From Brevibacillus brevis (lineage in GTDB: Bacteria; Bacillota; Bacilli; Brevibacillales; Brevibacillaceae), in NCBI RefSeq assembly GCF_022026395.1, contig NZ_CP041767.1, positions 4,398,501 through 4,462,500 on the forward strand: a stretch of 64,000 nt of DNA, in the 5' to 3' direction. Made by a program: the position numbers and the translations under genes. Positions within the stretch are counted from its first letter, which is position 1. Each line of letters opens with the position of its first letter. Below are positions 18,855 to 27,123 of the stretch, piece after piece. The notes under the pieces were generated by a model. The model had not been told where the DNA came from. It saw only the letters and a program-made list of their open reading frames with translations, and did not search any database.

Positions 18855-19249
18855 TGAGCTCCCTCCAGATCGATTTCCATCCTTGCGAGGACGGCATCGT
18901 AATCAAACTCGACAGCAAAGCCGGTAATGACGATGATCTTCGCGTGTGGATACGCTTCTTGCCACGCCTCCTCCTCTTCCGGTTTCAATCCGACGATATA
19001 CAACGGAGCCGCGGACAACAGTGGATGTTCTTGACACAAGCGTAAAAACTCCTTGCATCTCTCCTGTTCGACAGCCGCATTCAGAACGAGGACCGCTCGC
19101 TCAACTTCTCCGGACTCTCTTTGTTTAGCCAGCAACTCAAACGTTTTGACCGAAGGCACAATGGCATTGATCTCAGGAAAACGATCGAGCACTTCATCCA
19201 GCCAATCATCTTCATGCCAGGCCAGGTAGTAAAGCATCGCAGTAGACAT
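18851..19249 (-). CDS. Hypothetical protein upstream of yqgQ
   Basis: A 132-residue soluble protein of unknown family. The alternation of hydrophobic strands (RAVLVLNAAV, APLYIVGL, AKIIVITGF) with helices suggests a receiver-like alpha/beta fold, but I see no phosphoacceptor motif. It is translationally coupled to yqgQ. Confidence 0.7.
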   Translation of the reverse strand: MSTAMLYYLAWHEDDWLDEVLDRFPEINAIVPSVKTFELLAKQRESGEVERAVLVLNAAVEQERCKEFLRLCQEHPLLSAAPLYIVGLKPEEEEAWQEAYPHAKIIVITGFAVEFDYDAVLARMEIDLEGAH

Positions 19250-19433
19250 GTAACAAACACCTCATGGATATATACTTGACAAAATAGGTAGCCATTCTTA
19301 TTTCTTTTCTATTATAGCACGTCTTGGTATAACTGCCCACGCTGCTAGCTTGACTTCACCTTTTCCTTCACGTAAGGTGGAAAAAGCAAACAATCCGCTT
19401 GAACAGATTTTTGTGCGAAAAGAGGTAGACGTA

Positions 19434-20609
19434 GTGAATAAGAAGCACCTTGCCCTCTTGTTCTTTATTGCTTTTTTCATCATGCTCGGTTTTGGCATCA
19501 TCATCCCCATTCTTCCCTTTTTCGCGGAAAAGTTGGGTGCGACTTCGTTTCAAATCGGTGTCCTTTTTGCCAGCTACAATATTATGCAACTGGTGTTTGC
19601 ACCGATTTGGGGAGCACTTTCTGACAGAGTCGGGCGAAAACCTCTCATATCATTCGGGCTGTTCGGCTTTTCCATCACCTTTATCCTGTTTGGACTCGCT
19701 GACAGTTATACAGAAATGCTTCTGTATCGCATTTTGGGTGGAATCGTCTCGGCTGCCGCATTGCCAACCGTAACCGCTATGGTAGCGGATCTCTTCCCTT
19801 CAGAAGAACGGGCAAAAGGAATGGGGATCATTGGCGCCGGAATTGGTCTTAGCTTTGTCTTTGGTCCGGTCATTGGTGGACTGCTCAGTGAATTCGGCTT
19901 TGCCGTTCCCTTCTACGCATCGGGTATCGTGGCGTTGCTTACGTTTTTCCTGATCCTTTTTGCCTTGCCAGAGAGCTTGCCAAAAGAAAAACGGGCAAAT
20001 CTGCAAAAAGAACAACGGCAAAATCCGCTTGTCTCTTTGTTTGGTTCCATGTCCTTGCTGTACGGTATTTTGTTCACCGTCTCCTTTGCTTTTTCGGGTC
20101 TGGAAACGACTTTTGCCCTGTACATAAGTGATTTGTACGGTTTTACCTCCAAAGACCTCGGTTATATGTTTCTCGTCATGGGCTTGATCGCTGCCGCGGT
20201 ACAAGGCGGACTCATCGGGAGAATGGTCAAGCAGCTAGGGGAAGCAAGTGTCCTCGTCATCGGGATGATTCTTTACGGCATTGGATTTTTTGCCATTCCG
20301 CTGTCGGGTAACTTTTGGGTGCTGGCGTTGATCCTCTCCTTATTCGGAGCAGGACAAGGAATGATCAGAGCGACAGCCACAGCAATGATCACCCAGCGAA
20401 CGATGCAAGGCCAAGGCGTGACGAGTGGGGCAATCAGCTCGATGGACAGTCTTGGACGCATCTTGGGTCCATTAGCTGGTGGAGCGGTATACCAAGTCTC
20501 CCACAGCGGTCCGTTCTTCCTTGGAGGAGTCTTGATGGTATTGCTCCTCCTCTGGTTCGTCAGCGGCTATCGTCGCCTGCCAGAACCAAGCACACAAGCA
20601 CAATCGTAA
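19434..20609 (+). CDS. MFS multidrug/tetracycline-type efflux transporter (DHA1)
   Basis: A 391-residue MFS protein with 12 hydrophobic segments. It has motif A in the 2-3 loop (GALSDRVGRKP, about residues 62-72) and motif C-like GIGAGIGLSFVFGPVIGG in segment 5 (about 130-147), which mark drug:proton antiporters of the Bmr/TetA group. The GTG at 19434 is preferred because AGAGGT lies 6-7 bases upstream and it starts right at the hydrophobic N-terminus. Substrates are unknown. Confidence 0.88.
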   Translation: MNKKHLALLFFIAFFIMLGFGIIIPILPFFAEKLGATSFQIGVLFASYNIMQLVFAPIWGALSDRVGRKPLISFGLFGFSITFILFGLADSYTEMLLYRILGGIVSAAALPTVTAMVADLFPSEERAKGMGIIGAGIGLSFVFGPVIGGLLSEFGFAVPFYASGIVALLTFFLILFALPESLPKEKRANLQKEQRQNPLVSLFGSMSLLYGILFTVSFAFSGLETTFALYISDLYGFTSKDLGYMFLVMGLIAAAVQGGLIGRMVKQLGEASVLVIGMILYGIGFFAIPLSGNFWVLALILSLFGAGQGMIRATATAMITQRTMQGQGVTSGAISSMDSLGRILGPLAGGAVYQVSHSGPFFLGGVLMVLLLLWFVSGYRRLPEPSTQAQS

Positions 20610-20623
20610 GCCAACCAAAAGGA

Positions 20624-20666
20624 AGCACCGTCAGCATCAACACTTTGCTGAAGGTGCTCTTTTTAT
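20624..20666 (+). terminator. Terminator of the MFS gene
   Basis: AGCACC / GGTGCT with an inner TCAGC / GCTGA stem, followed by TTTTT. Confidence 0.85.
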
Positions 20667-20672
20667 TGCCGT

Positions 20673-22598
20673 CTACTGCTCCTGTAGCTCCATCCACGCC
20701 GAAAAGGTTACCTCTATCTCCTGCTGCACCTGATCGATCGCTTGTTGCCAAGCCACTAATTGCTCGTAATCGGCCCCTTCACTTTGGAGCAAGGCCGTCA
20801 GTTCGCCTTTTCTTCCTTCTAATGATGTTATTTTTTGTTCAAGCTCTGCCAGCTTGTATGGATTCGGACGTTTGACTGTCGCATTCGTCGCGGCGGTCTC
20901 TTGGACTTGCTTGACTGCTGGCTGCTTTCGCTCTATTTCCTCCGGCTTACCCGCACGAGCAGCGATCCGCTGTTTTTGCTTTTCCCTTGCTTCCTCATAG
21001 GAACCCACATGGTGAACCAGCCGCTTATTTTCTACCCAAAACACACCATCTACCATCTTTTGCAGGAAATAGCGATCATGCGAGATGATGAACAACGACC
21101 CGTGAAAATCTGCCAACGCTTCCTCCAATGTTTCTCGCGCTTCAATATCCAGATGGTTGGTTGGTTCGTCCAGAATGAGCAGGTTGATTTCCTGATGCAT
21201 CATTTGGGCCAAGCGCAGTCGCATCCGCTCTCCGCCGCTCAACTGCCCGATCCGCTTGAAAACTTGTTCGCCGTAAAACATAAACCGTGCCAGCAAATGT
21301 CGCGCTTCCGGCTCCGTCACTCTGGCTACCTCACGGAAAACGTCAATCAACCGCTGGTTTTGGTCCCCTTCCAAAGCTTGCTGGGACAAGTAGCCTACTT
21401 TAACGCTGCTGCCAATTTTGAGCGTACCTGCGTCTGGCTCAACCTCTCCCAGCAGCATGCGAATCAGCGTAGATTTCCCGCAGCCATTTGGTCCAAGCAG
21501 CGCTTTTCGCTCCCCGTAACGCAATAAAAAGCTGGCGTCCGCAAACAATTGTTTTCCGCCAAATGTTTTCTGTACCCCCGTCGCTTTCAGCACATCCTGT
21601 CCGCTTCGGTCGGTTTTCATAAACTGCAAGCCCATGCGATCCGCTTCCATTTTCGGTCGCTCGATACGCTCAATCCGTGCCAGTGCTTTTTCCATGCTTT
21701 TTGCCCTTCGGTGAAAAGCCTCATTTGGCGGATTGGAACGATTCCCCCACTCCTTGAGCCGTTTGATCGTCTCTTTCATTTTTTTGATTTGCTTCTGCTG
21801 TTCCTGATAAGCGGCAAACTGGCGCAGCAAGCGCTCTTCACGCTCCGTGGCGAATGCGCTGTAATTGCCGATATAGAATTCGGCTTCTCCTCCGTCCACA
21901 TGATAGACAGACGTGACGACAGCATCCAAAAAATAACGGTCATGAGAGATGATCAGGATCGTGCCCTGATAATTTTTCAAAAACTCCTCTAGCCATTCCA
22001 TCGACTCCACATCCAAGTGGTTCGTCGGCTCATCCAAGAGCAGAACATCGCTTTGTTGACAAAGTAGTTTGGCAAGGCCAGCCTTCGTCTTTTCCCCACC
22101 GCTGAGTTGGGCAAAAGGTGTCGCTAACAGTTCTGAACTAACTCCCAAGCCTTGTGTCACCTGGGTCATTTTCGTCTCCCACTGATAGCCATCCAGTTGT
22201 TCAAATTCATCTTGCAGCTTTTGATAGCGCAGCATGAGGCGGTTTAGCTCTTGTTCATTTTCGTAAAGCAATCCCATCTGCTGCTCGAGCTCACGCATCT
22301 GCTCCTGGAGCTTGATGACATCCGCAAAAGCGCTGGCTACAACATCCGCCCCCGTCCACTCAGCCGGATACTGCGGCGTTTGCGGCAGGTACGCCCATAT
22401 CGTTCCTTTTGCCCGAAAAAGCTCACCAGAATCGGGGCTTTCGATACCTGCCAACAGCTTGAACAACGTGGTTTTGCCTGCTCCATTCGGTCCGACGATC
22501 CCGACGCGTTCTCCTGTTTTGATTTCCAATGTGATATCTTGTAATACCGGATCTGCTCCGTACGATTTTTGCAATTGCTGTGTCGCGACAATAATCAT
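20673..22598 (-). CDS. ABC-F family ATPase (ribosome-associated)
   Basis: A 641-residue protein with two ABC ATPase domains and no membrane segment. First domain: GPNGAGKTT (about residues 36-44), LSGGEKTKAGLAKLL and LLLDEPTNHLD. A long charged linker between the domains (about 230-330) corresponds to the P-site tRNA interaction motif. Second domain: GPNGCGKST, LSGGERMRLRLAQ, LLILDEPTNHLD. A C-terminal coiled coil (about 580-641) completes it. ABC-F proteins act on the ribosome, either in translation of difficult sequences or in antibiotic protection. The attenuator-like leader upstream favours an inducible protection role, but that is inference. Confidence 0.93.
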   Translation of the reverse strand: MIIVATQQLQKSYGADPVLQDITLEIKTGERVGIVGPNGAGKTTLFKLLAGIESPDSGELFRAKGTIWAYLPQTPQYPAEWTGADVVASAFADVIKLQEQMRELEQQMGLLYENEQELNRLMLRYQKLQDEFEQLDGYQWETKMTQVTQGLGVSSELLATPFAQLSGGEKTKAGLAKLLCQQSDVLLLDEPTNHLDVESMEWLEEFLKNYQGTILIISHDRYFLDAVVTSVYHVDGGEAEFYIGNYSAFATEREERLLRQFAAYQEQQKQIKKMKETIKRLKEWGNRSNPPNEAFHRRAKSMEKALARIERIERPKMEADRMGLQFMKTDRSGQDVLKATGVQKTFGGKQLFADASFLLRYGERKALLGPNGCGKSTLIRMLLGEVEPDAGTLKIGSSVKVGYLSQQALEGDQNQRLIDVFREVARVTEPEARHLLARFMFYGEQVFKRIGQLSGGERMRLRLAQMMHQEINLLILDEPTNHLDIEARETLEEALADFHGSLFIISHDRYFLQKMVDGVFWVENKRLVHHVGSYEEAREKQKQRIAARAGKPEEIERKQPAVKQVQETAATNATVKRPNPYKLAELEQKITSLEGRKGELTALLQSEGADYEQLVAWQQAIDQVQQEIEVTFSAWMELQEQ

Positions 22599-22766
22599 GA
22601 TTGTTTCCTCCTAGAAATGTTGGTAACGGTTCAAAATAATGGATTTCCTGGTGGCCCCGGCACAATTTTGAGACCACACCGCACGTGCGAGTGGACGCAA
22701 AAAAGCCGCAGGCCATTACCTGCGGCATCGTGAAAGGGACTGACCTTACGTCAGTTACCCATTATA
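22599..22766 (-). promoter_or_regulatory. Probable attenuated leader of the ABC-F gene
   Basis: On the minus strand a TATAAT box (22761-22766) is followed by an ACTGAC/GTCAGT hairpin, then a perfect terminator (GCCGCAGG 22719-22726 / CCTGCGGC 22705-22712) with six T. About 100 further bases lead to the ribosome site AGGAGG and the ATG at 22598. A complete terminator inside a leader of about 155 nt is the usual layout of antibiotic-induced attenuation for ABC-F genes. No convincing short leader peptide with its own ribosome site was found, and the -35 box is poor. Confidence 0.6.
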
Positions 22767-22997
22767 GTCAAGAACAAACCGCCCCTGATCGATGCATGGT
22801 ACGCCTATGGAAACTCCGTTCAGTTGTATGCGCAAAAAAGGACAGACTGGTCCCGTTGAATGCAAAATCATGCGTCATACTGGAAGTTTCTACCACAAAC
22901 CATGCTTGCAGAGTTCCGAACACGTACACACACCTCCATTTCTCAAGGGATAGGAAATCACAACCATATCTTACATCAGGAATCACCCAAAAACAAG

Positions 22998-23031
22998 AGG
23001 GCCTGCTACGTGCTTATCGCTAGCAGACCCT
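22998..23031 (-). terminator. Terminator of the PrcB-like gene
   Basis: The arms AGGGCCTGCTA and TAGCAGACCCT pair with one mismatch; a T-rich tract follows on the minus strand. The stretch from here to the ABC-F leader (about 23032-22767) holds no supported gene. Confidence 0.8.
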
Positions 23032-23052
23032 GTACTTCTTTACCCGATTTTC

Positions 23053-23850
23053 TTATCGACTTCCGTTGCCCTCTGTGGCAAACAGCGGCTTCTTCGTCTC
23101 TGCATCCAGAAAGGAAATCGTCGTGTAAGGTGGCAGCTTTACTTTTGCCGCCAAATACGGATAGGAAATCACTTGCGGGTACATTCTACCCGGATCAGGG
23201 AGCGTTTGTTTGACATACACAAAAACCTGCTCCAAGCTCTGCTCGACTTTGGTTACTTGCAGTCCGTAACCGGGATTCGGTGATGGGCCGCGAGCGATGA
23301 CATACAGATCCCCTTGCTTGTGAATACCTTGCTGTTCTTTTACCGAGTCAATAAACGTACGTTCCTGTTCTGTCAGTTTATCCGCATCGACAAGCGTAAA
23401 AGCACTCTCTTCCCCAGCCATCACAATTTCCACCGCCTTTTTCTCGGCATTCCACGTGATTTGATGTCCGGCCTGCTCTGCCATCCATCTCAGCGGCAAA
23501 TACACTTGCTTGTCACGCACGATTGCGCCCTGCCCATCTAGTAGCCACTTGCCATTCAACGCTACTTTTCCTGTAACGAGGTGGAACGTCAGCGTACCTT
23601 TCGCCAGCTTCATTTCCCCATTCGTTGCATCCTGTTTCCAAGAACCTTCCAAAATCCTGCTCGCATCCTCTGCGGAGACATACGTACGCTGCTGGACGAG
23701 AAGCGGTGCTTTTACCAAGGGAGCTTGCTCTCCGTTTACCAGTATCGGAGCTGTCGTTATTTGTGGTGTGCTAGACACTGCCGCCTGCACAGGATAAGCC
23801 GCCAACACTTGCAGTGTGAGGGCAACAGCCAAAATCGATTTGCCTTTCAT
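23053..23850 (-). CDS. Secreted protein: copper amine oxidase-like N-domain plus PrcB-like C-domain
   Basis: A 265-residue exported protein. ATG 23850 has GGAGG 7 bases upstream. A signal peptide (MKGKSILAVALTLQVLAAYPVQA) is followed by a copper-amine-oxidase N-terminal-like domain (about residues 35-145; VNGEQAPL, LPLRWMAEQAGHQITWNAEKKAVEI). The C-terminal part (about 165-262) contains VIARGPSPNPGYGLQVTKVEQS, the hallmark of PrcB-type domains. Both domains are common cell-surface modules in Paenibacillaceae. No enzymatic residues are claimed. Confidence 0.82.
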   Translation of the reverse strand: MKGKSILAVALTLQVLAAYPVQAAVSSTPQITTAPILVNGEQAPLVKAPLLVQQRTYVSAEDASRILEGSWKQDATNGEMKLAKGTLTFHLVTGKVALNGKWLLDGQGAIVRDKQVYLPLRWMAEQAGHQITWNAEKKAVEIVMAGEESAFTLVDADKLTEQERTFIDSVKEQQGIHKQGDLYVIARGPSPNPGYGLQVTKVEQSLEQVFVYVKQTLPDPGRMYPQVISYPYLAAKVKLPPYTTISFLDAETKKPLFATEGNGSR

Positions 23851-23949
23851 TGATGTTCCTCCATCCCTGATCATCATTTTCGTCATTCTTTACTTGTTAG
23901 ACATAGGTTACCTCTGATTCGTTTCACTATGACTGAGATTGGCGAGAGA

Positions 23950-24888
23950 TTAATGCAAAAGCCAATTTCCCATGACCAGAACAACCGGGATGGACAAGAG
24001 CGCCAGCAAGGTAGAACAAACCGTCGTCATGGCACCCATCTCCTCATCCGCCGCATAGCGCCCGAACAAGATCGAGGCTAATGTCAGGGTGGGCATTGCT
24101 ACTTGCACGAGGGAAACGCTGACAATATCGCTGTCGATTTGAAAAACGGACAAAAGAAATGCCGTCATCAGCGGAAAAACAACTAGTTTAAACGTAAGTG
24201 GCATGCTCAAAAGCTTCAGGGATACTTGCGGTTTGTTGCGCAAAAACATGGGCAAGAGCATACCAATATACATCATGGCTAGCGGAGAGGCGAGCTTGGA
24301 CAGCGTTCCAAACAGCTGCTTCACAGGCTCAGGCGGCACAAACCCGATGATGGCAGAACCGAGTCCGAATACAATCGCGATCATCGGAATGTTGATGAGT
24401 GTTTTGAGCCCTTTCAAGGAAAAGCTTCCTTTTTCCTGGAGCATCATCACACCCACTGTCCATAGCACAACATCCACCCCTGCGTCGAAAATAGCCGCCA
24501 AGAGCGCCCCTTTTGGCCCAAACAATGCCGCACAAAGCGGCAAACCGATGAATCCAGTATTCCCCAAGCCGGACAAAAGCGCGATCTCCCGACGTTTTTT
24601 CACAGGAAGCGGTAGTGCACGCGCACCTAACCAGCCGATAAAAATGCCCAAGCAGTTCAGGATAATGGAAATGAAGAATATTGCAAAAATTTGGGTTAAC
24701 ATATGTTGATCAATGGTTGTCTGAAAGATCCCGTCTAAAATAATGCACGGCATGGCAACGTTTACAATAATCGTGATGACGAGTTGGCGGGAGTCCGCAG
24801 TCAAGGGTTGCCGGTAGCCGATTAAGCTACCGATCCCAATGATGACGGCCATGATGAGGATGGACTGCTGCAACGTTTGTAGTTCCAT
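23950..24888 (-). CDS. AEC family transporter (auxin efflux carrier type)
   Basis: A 312-residue membrane protein with ten predicted segments in two repeats of five. Family markers are the N-terminal VNVAMPCIILDGIF and the central LSGLGNTGFIGLPLCAALFGPKGA. Bacterial AEC proteins move small carboxylates such as malate or malonate; the substrate here is open. The next gene downstream in the same direction is the PrcB-like gene, about 100 bases away. Confidence 0.9.
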   Translation of the reverse strand: MELQTLQQSILIMAVIIGIGSLIGYRQPLTADSRQLVITIIVNVAMPCIILDGIFQTTIDQHMLTQIFAIFFISIILNCLGIFIGWLGARALPLPVKKRREIALLSGLGNTGFIGLPLCAALFGPKGALLAAIFDAGVDVVLWTVGVMMLQEKGSFSLKGLKTLINIPMIAIVFGLGSAIIGFVPPEPVKQLFGTLSKLASPLAMMYIGMLLPMFLRNKPQVSLKLLSMPLTFKLVVFPLMTAFLLSVFQIDSDIVSVSLVQVAMPTLTLASILFGRYAADEEMGAMTTVCSTLLALLSIPVVLVMGNWLLH

Positions 24889-24901
24889 GCTGCCCTCCTG
24901 C

Positions 24902-25303
24902 CTACATTTCTACCGGAAGCCATTCGAGTTCGCTCGGCTCCCCTTTTTCACATGTTCGCAGCAAATCCCCGCATAAAGGAACAACCTGCTCAAGCGGAAC
25001 ACACCAGGAAAGGGGAAAGGCAACCTCACTACCCTCGATGACGAGCGTGGACATCACCGCCGATTGCTTGTCTGCCGCAAGTACAAAGTGCTGCTCCGCC
25101 GGCTCGTGTTCTTTCCATTGCACCAATACTTTGCCGTTATTCCCGCCTGCGACGACCAAATCCACATGGTCGCCATACGCTGCGTGAACCAACGTCCGCG
25201 TTACTCCATCCAACTGAGCGATTTCCTTCAGCACTTCATGCCAAGCTACATGCTTTTGCTCCATTCCACTTCCATCTGTATACATACGCCAGTCGTTTAA
25301 CAT
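24902..25303 (-). CDS. Imm1-like immunity protein or related hypothetical protein
   Basis: A 133-residue soluble protein starting at ATG 25303 with AAGGAG 9 bases upstream. The pattern YGDHVDLVVAGGNNGKVLVQ, then SEVAFPLSWCVPLEQVVPL and a terminal GEPSELEWLPVEM, resembles Imm1-type immunity proteins, which neutralise secreted deaminase or nuclease toxins. No toxin gene lies beside it, so it may be an orphan immunity protein. The assignment rests on remembered pattern only. It ends 14 bases before the AEC transporter gene and is probably co-transcribed with it. Confidence 0.5.
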   Translation of the reverse strand: MLNDWRMYTDGSGMEQKHVAWHEVLKEIAQLDGVTRTLVHAAYGDHVDLVVAGGNNGKVLVQWKEHEPAEQHFVLAADKQSAVMSTLVIEGSEVAFPLSWCVPLEQVVPLCGDLLRTCEKGEPSELEWLPVEM

Positions 25304-25512
25304 GTTGATTGACTCCTTTTGTCGGTGCGCTCTCCTATGAAGAACAAGCACGTCATTGCTTGTAGGCCTTTCAATTCGTACTAATTGTACGCTTCTTGAC
25401 GAGGAACCTCAACCACTACTTATGCGCCAAGTTTTCGTCTCAAGCACATAGCTACTGCATGAATGGAGAATCTTAAAAGGGATAAAAAGTGTAAACGTTC
25501 TGTAGTGGTGGG

Positions 25513-25714
25513 GAGGAAACAGGAGAAAACGCTCAGATTCTTGTCCCACCCGCTGGGGGATTCACTGCCCGCCTCCATGCAAAAAGCGAAACCGCGTCCA
25601 AAGTGGTCCTTTCAGGATGTATTTCAGAGGTGGACGCTTAAAGGCGTGTTTCGCTTTTTGCATTCCGTCTCGGTCGGTGTACCAAAGATCTTCGCTGTTT
25701 TCTCCTGTTTCCTC
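25513..25714 (+). repeat. Nested hairpin repeat, copy 1
   Basis: Outer arms of 18 bp pair perfectly (25513-25530 with 25697-25714, GAGGAAACAGGAGAAAAC). Inner arms of 16 bp also pair perfectly (25577-25592 with 25648-25663, ATGCAAAAAGCGAAAC) and continue with GCGTCCA / TGGACGC after a one-sided bulge. Unpaired words GCTGGGGG (25552-25559) and AAAGTGGT (25600-25607) recur in copy 2 at identical spacing. No plausible gene covers it. It could be a structured RNA or a small non-autonomous mobile element. Confidence 0.75.
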
Positions 25715-25783
25715 TGCGAGCTTTCCATGTGTTCCCGAATTTTTAAATCCTAAAAAGTAATGAAGAATCACATCTGTTACGTT

Positions 25784-25981
25784 AGAGAAGAATATTTCCA
25801 GACGTAGCGACTTGTGGAGTCCTACCGAGCGGAGAAGGGATTTGCGGGCAAAAGAAACGCAACGTGCCCGAGCGACGAAGCGGCTACCACTTTTGCGTTT
25901 CCCCGCAAATCCCTTCGGAGCGTACAGTCTCAGCCCCCAGCAGGACGGAGCCTGGAGCCTAGACTGGAAATATTCTTCTCT
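25784..25981 (-). repeat. Nested hairpin repeat, copy 2 (opposite orientation)
   Basis: Outer arms 25784-25801 and 25964-25981 pair over 18 bp (AGAGAAGAATATTTCCAG). Inner arms 25835-25848 / 25902-25915 (AAGGGATTTGCGGG) pair over 14 bp and 25854-25862 / 25893-25901 (GAAACGCAA) over 9 bp. Read on the minus strand, GCTGGGGG starts at 25941 and AAAGTGGT at 25893, 48 bases apart exactly as in copy 1, with CTCC just before the inner stem in both. The stem sequences differ between copies but both pair fully. The remaining non-coding sequence from 25304 to 26051 shows nothing else. Confidence 0.75.
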
Positions 25982-26051
25982 TCACCGCAGCTACATAGAA
26001 GCTTATCCTTTTCAATTCATAGTAATCAAATGGGATTTAACAATTTAATCA

Positions 26052-26080
26052 TTGACAAAGGCATGAACGACCACTACTAT
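26052..26080 (+). promoter_or_regulatory. Promoter of the first cystine-type binding protein gene
   Basis: TTGACA and TACTAT are separated by 17 bases, 40 bases upstream of the start codon. Confidence 0.7.
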
Positions 26081-26119
26081 GAATCCATGAAATCCGATTA
26101 ACATAAAGGGGATTACAAC

Positions 26120-26947
26120 ATGAAAAAAGTCATTCTGTCTACTTTACTTTCTTGCCTGCTACTGGGAATGGTTGGCTGTAGCACTTCCGGTTCTCCTTCT
26201 CAGCCGAATAATACGACTCCGCCTGCTGATCAAGCAGCTTCGCAAAACTTGCTAGAAAAAGTGAAAGCCGAGAAAAAACTCGTCGTTGGTACGGAAGGTA
26301 CATACTCTCCGTTTACGTACCATGATCAGTCGGGCAAATTGACCGGTTACGATGTGGAGGTTGTCACGGAAGTTGCCAAGCGACTCGGTGTAGAGCCTGT
26401 ATTTCAGGAGACCCAGTGGGATGCCATGTTTGCTGGTCTCGACTCCAAGCGCTTTGACGTCATTGCCAATCAGGTAGGAATCCGTCCTGATCGTCAGGAA
26501 AAGTACGATTTCTCCAAGCCATATACGACTTCCCGTGCGGTTTTGGTGACTCACAAGGACAATAACACCGTAAAAGACTTCAAGGATATCAAAGGATTAA
26601 AAGCCGGACAATCCATGACGAGCAATTACGCTGACCTTGCACGTGCCAATGGGGCAGAAATCGTCGGTGTAGACAACTTCAATCAGGCGATTGACCTGAT
26701 CGCACAAAAACGCGTGGACGTCGTGCTCAACGATAATTTGTCAGTGCTTGATTTCCTGAAACAAAAGCCCGATACGCCAATCAAAGTCGTGGCGAAAAAT
26801 GCAGAAGGCCAACCAACCGCTTTCATGTTCCGCAAAGGTAGCACGGAATTGATTGATGCGATTAACAAAGTGCTCGATGAGATGCAACAGGACGGCACCC
26901 TTTCCAAAATTTCCGTCAAATGGTTCGGCGAGGATATCACGAAGTAA
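26120..26947 (+). CDS. Amino acid ABC transporter substrate-binding lipoprotein (TcyA-like), copy 1
   Basis: A 275-residue lipoprotein: signal peptide with lipobox LGMVGC (C20) and a Pro/Asn/Gln-rich linker. The periplasmic-binding-protein family 3 domain carries GTEGTYSPFTYHDQSGKLTGYD (about residues 57-78) and WDAMFAGLDSKRFDVIANQVG. This pattern is that of cystine-binding TcyA/TcyK. It has its own promoter and no permease of its own, and is a tandem paralogue of the next gene; it may share the downstream permease. The substrate is inferred. Confidence 0.88.
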   Translation: MKKVILSTLLSCLLLGMVGCSTSGSPSQPNNTTPPADQAASQNLLEKVKAEKKLVVGTEGTYSPFTYHDQSGKLTGYDVEVVTEVAKRLGVEPVFQETQWDAMFAGLDSKRFDVIANQVGIRPDRQEKYDFSKPYTTSRAVLVTHKDNNTVKDFKDIKGLKAGQSMTSNYADLARANGAEIVGVDNFNQAIDLIAQKRVDVVLNDNLSVLDFLKQKPDTPIKVVAKNAEGQPTAFMFRKGSTELIDAINKVLDEMQQDGTLSKISVKWFGEDITK

Positions 26948-27023
26948 TTCTTAAACCTGAAGAAAACCATTATCGAGGAGAACTCAAGAGGGAGCGACCG
27001 CGTTTATATGGTACGTTTTCATG

Positions 27024-27053
27024 CGCCTAAGAATTTAAATAAATTCTTAGGCG
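27024..27053 (+). promoter_or_regulatory. 13-bp perfect palindrome abutting the -35 box
   Basis: CGCCTAAGAATTT and AAATTCTTAGGCG pair perfectly around a 4-nt centre and end at the base before TTGACA (27054). No T tract follows, so it is more likely an operator than a terminator, though it could also end transcription of the preceding gene. Confidence 0.6.
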
Positions 27054-27082
27054 TTGACAAAATTGTCTGTCCCTTTTAGTAT
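27054..27082 (+). promoter_or_regulatory. Promoter of the cystine-type transporter operon
   Basis: TTGACA and TAGTAT with a 17-base spacer, 41 bases before the start of the second binding protein gene. Confidence 0.75.
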
Positions 27083-27123
27083 GTTCCTATTCAAATTCAC
27101 ATCGGTTTAGTGGGGGTTAATTT

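Noticed and set aside
22423..22728. Open frame through the ABC-F leader and into the gene on the same strand
   Set aside because: It starts inside the terminator hairpin without a ribosome site and overlaps the ABC-F start in another frame; no sign that it is a leader peptide.
22768..22986. 72-residue minus-strand frame upstream of the ABC-F leader
   Set aside because: No ribosome site, no recognisable pattern, and it covers the probable promoter region.
25463..26101. Several + and minus frames across the hairpin repeats
   Set aside because: They follow from the inverted repeats and lack ribosome sites; the repeat structure explains the sequence better.
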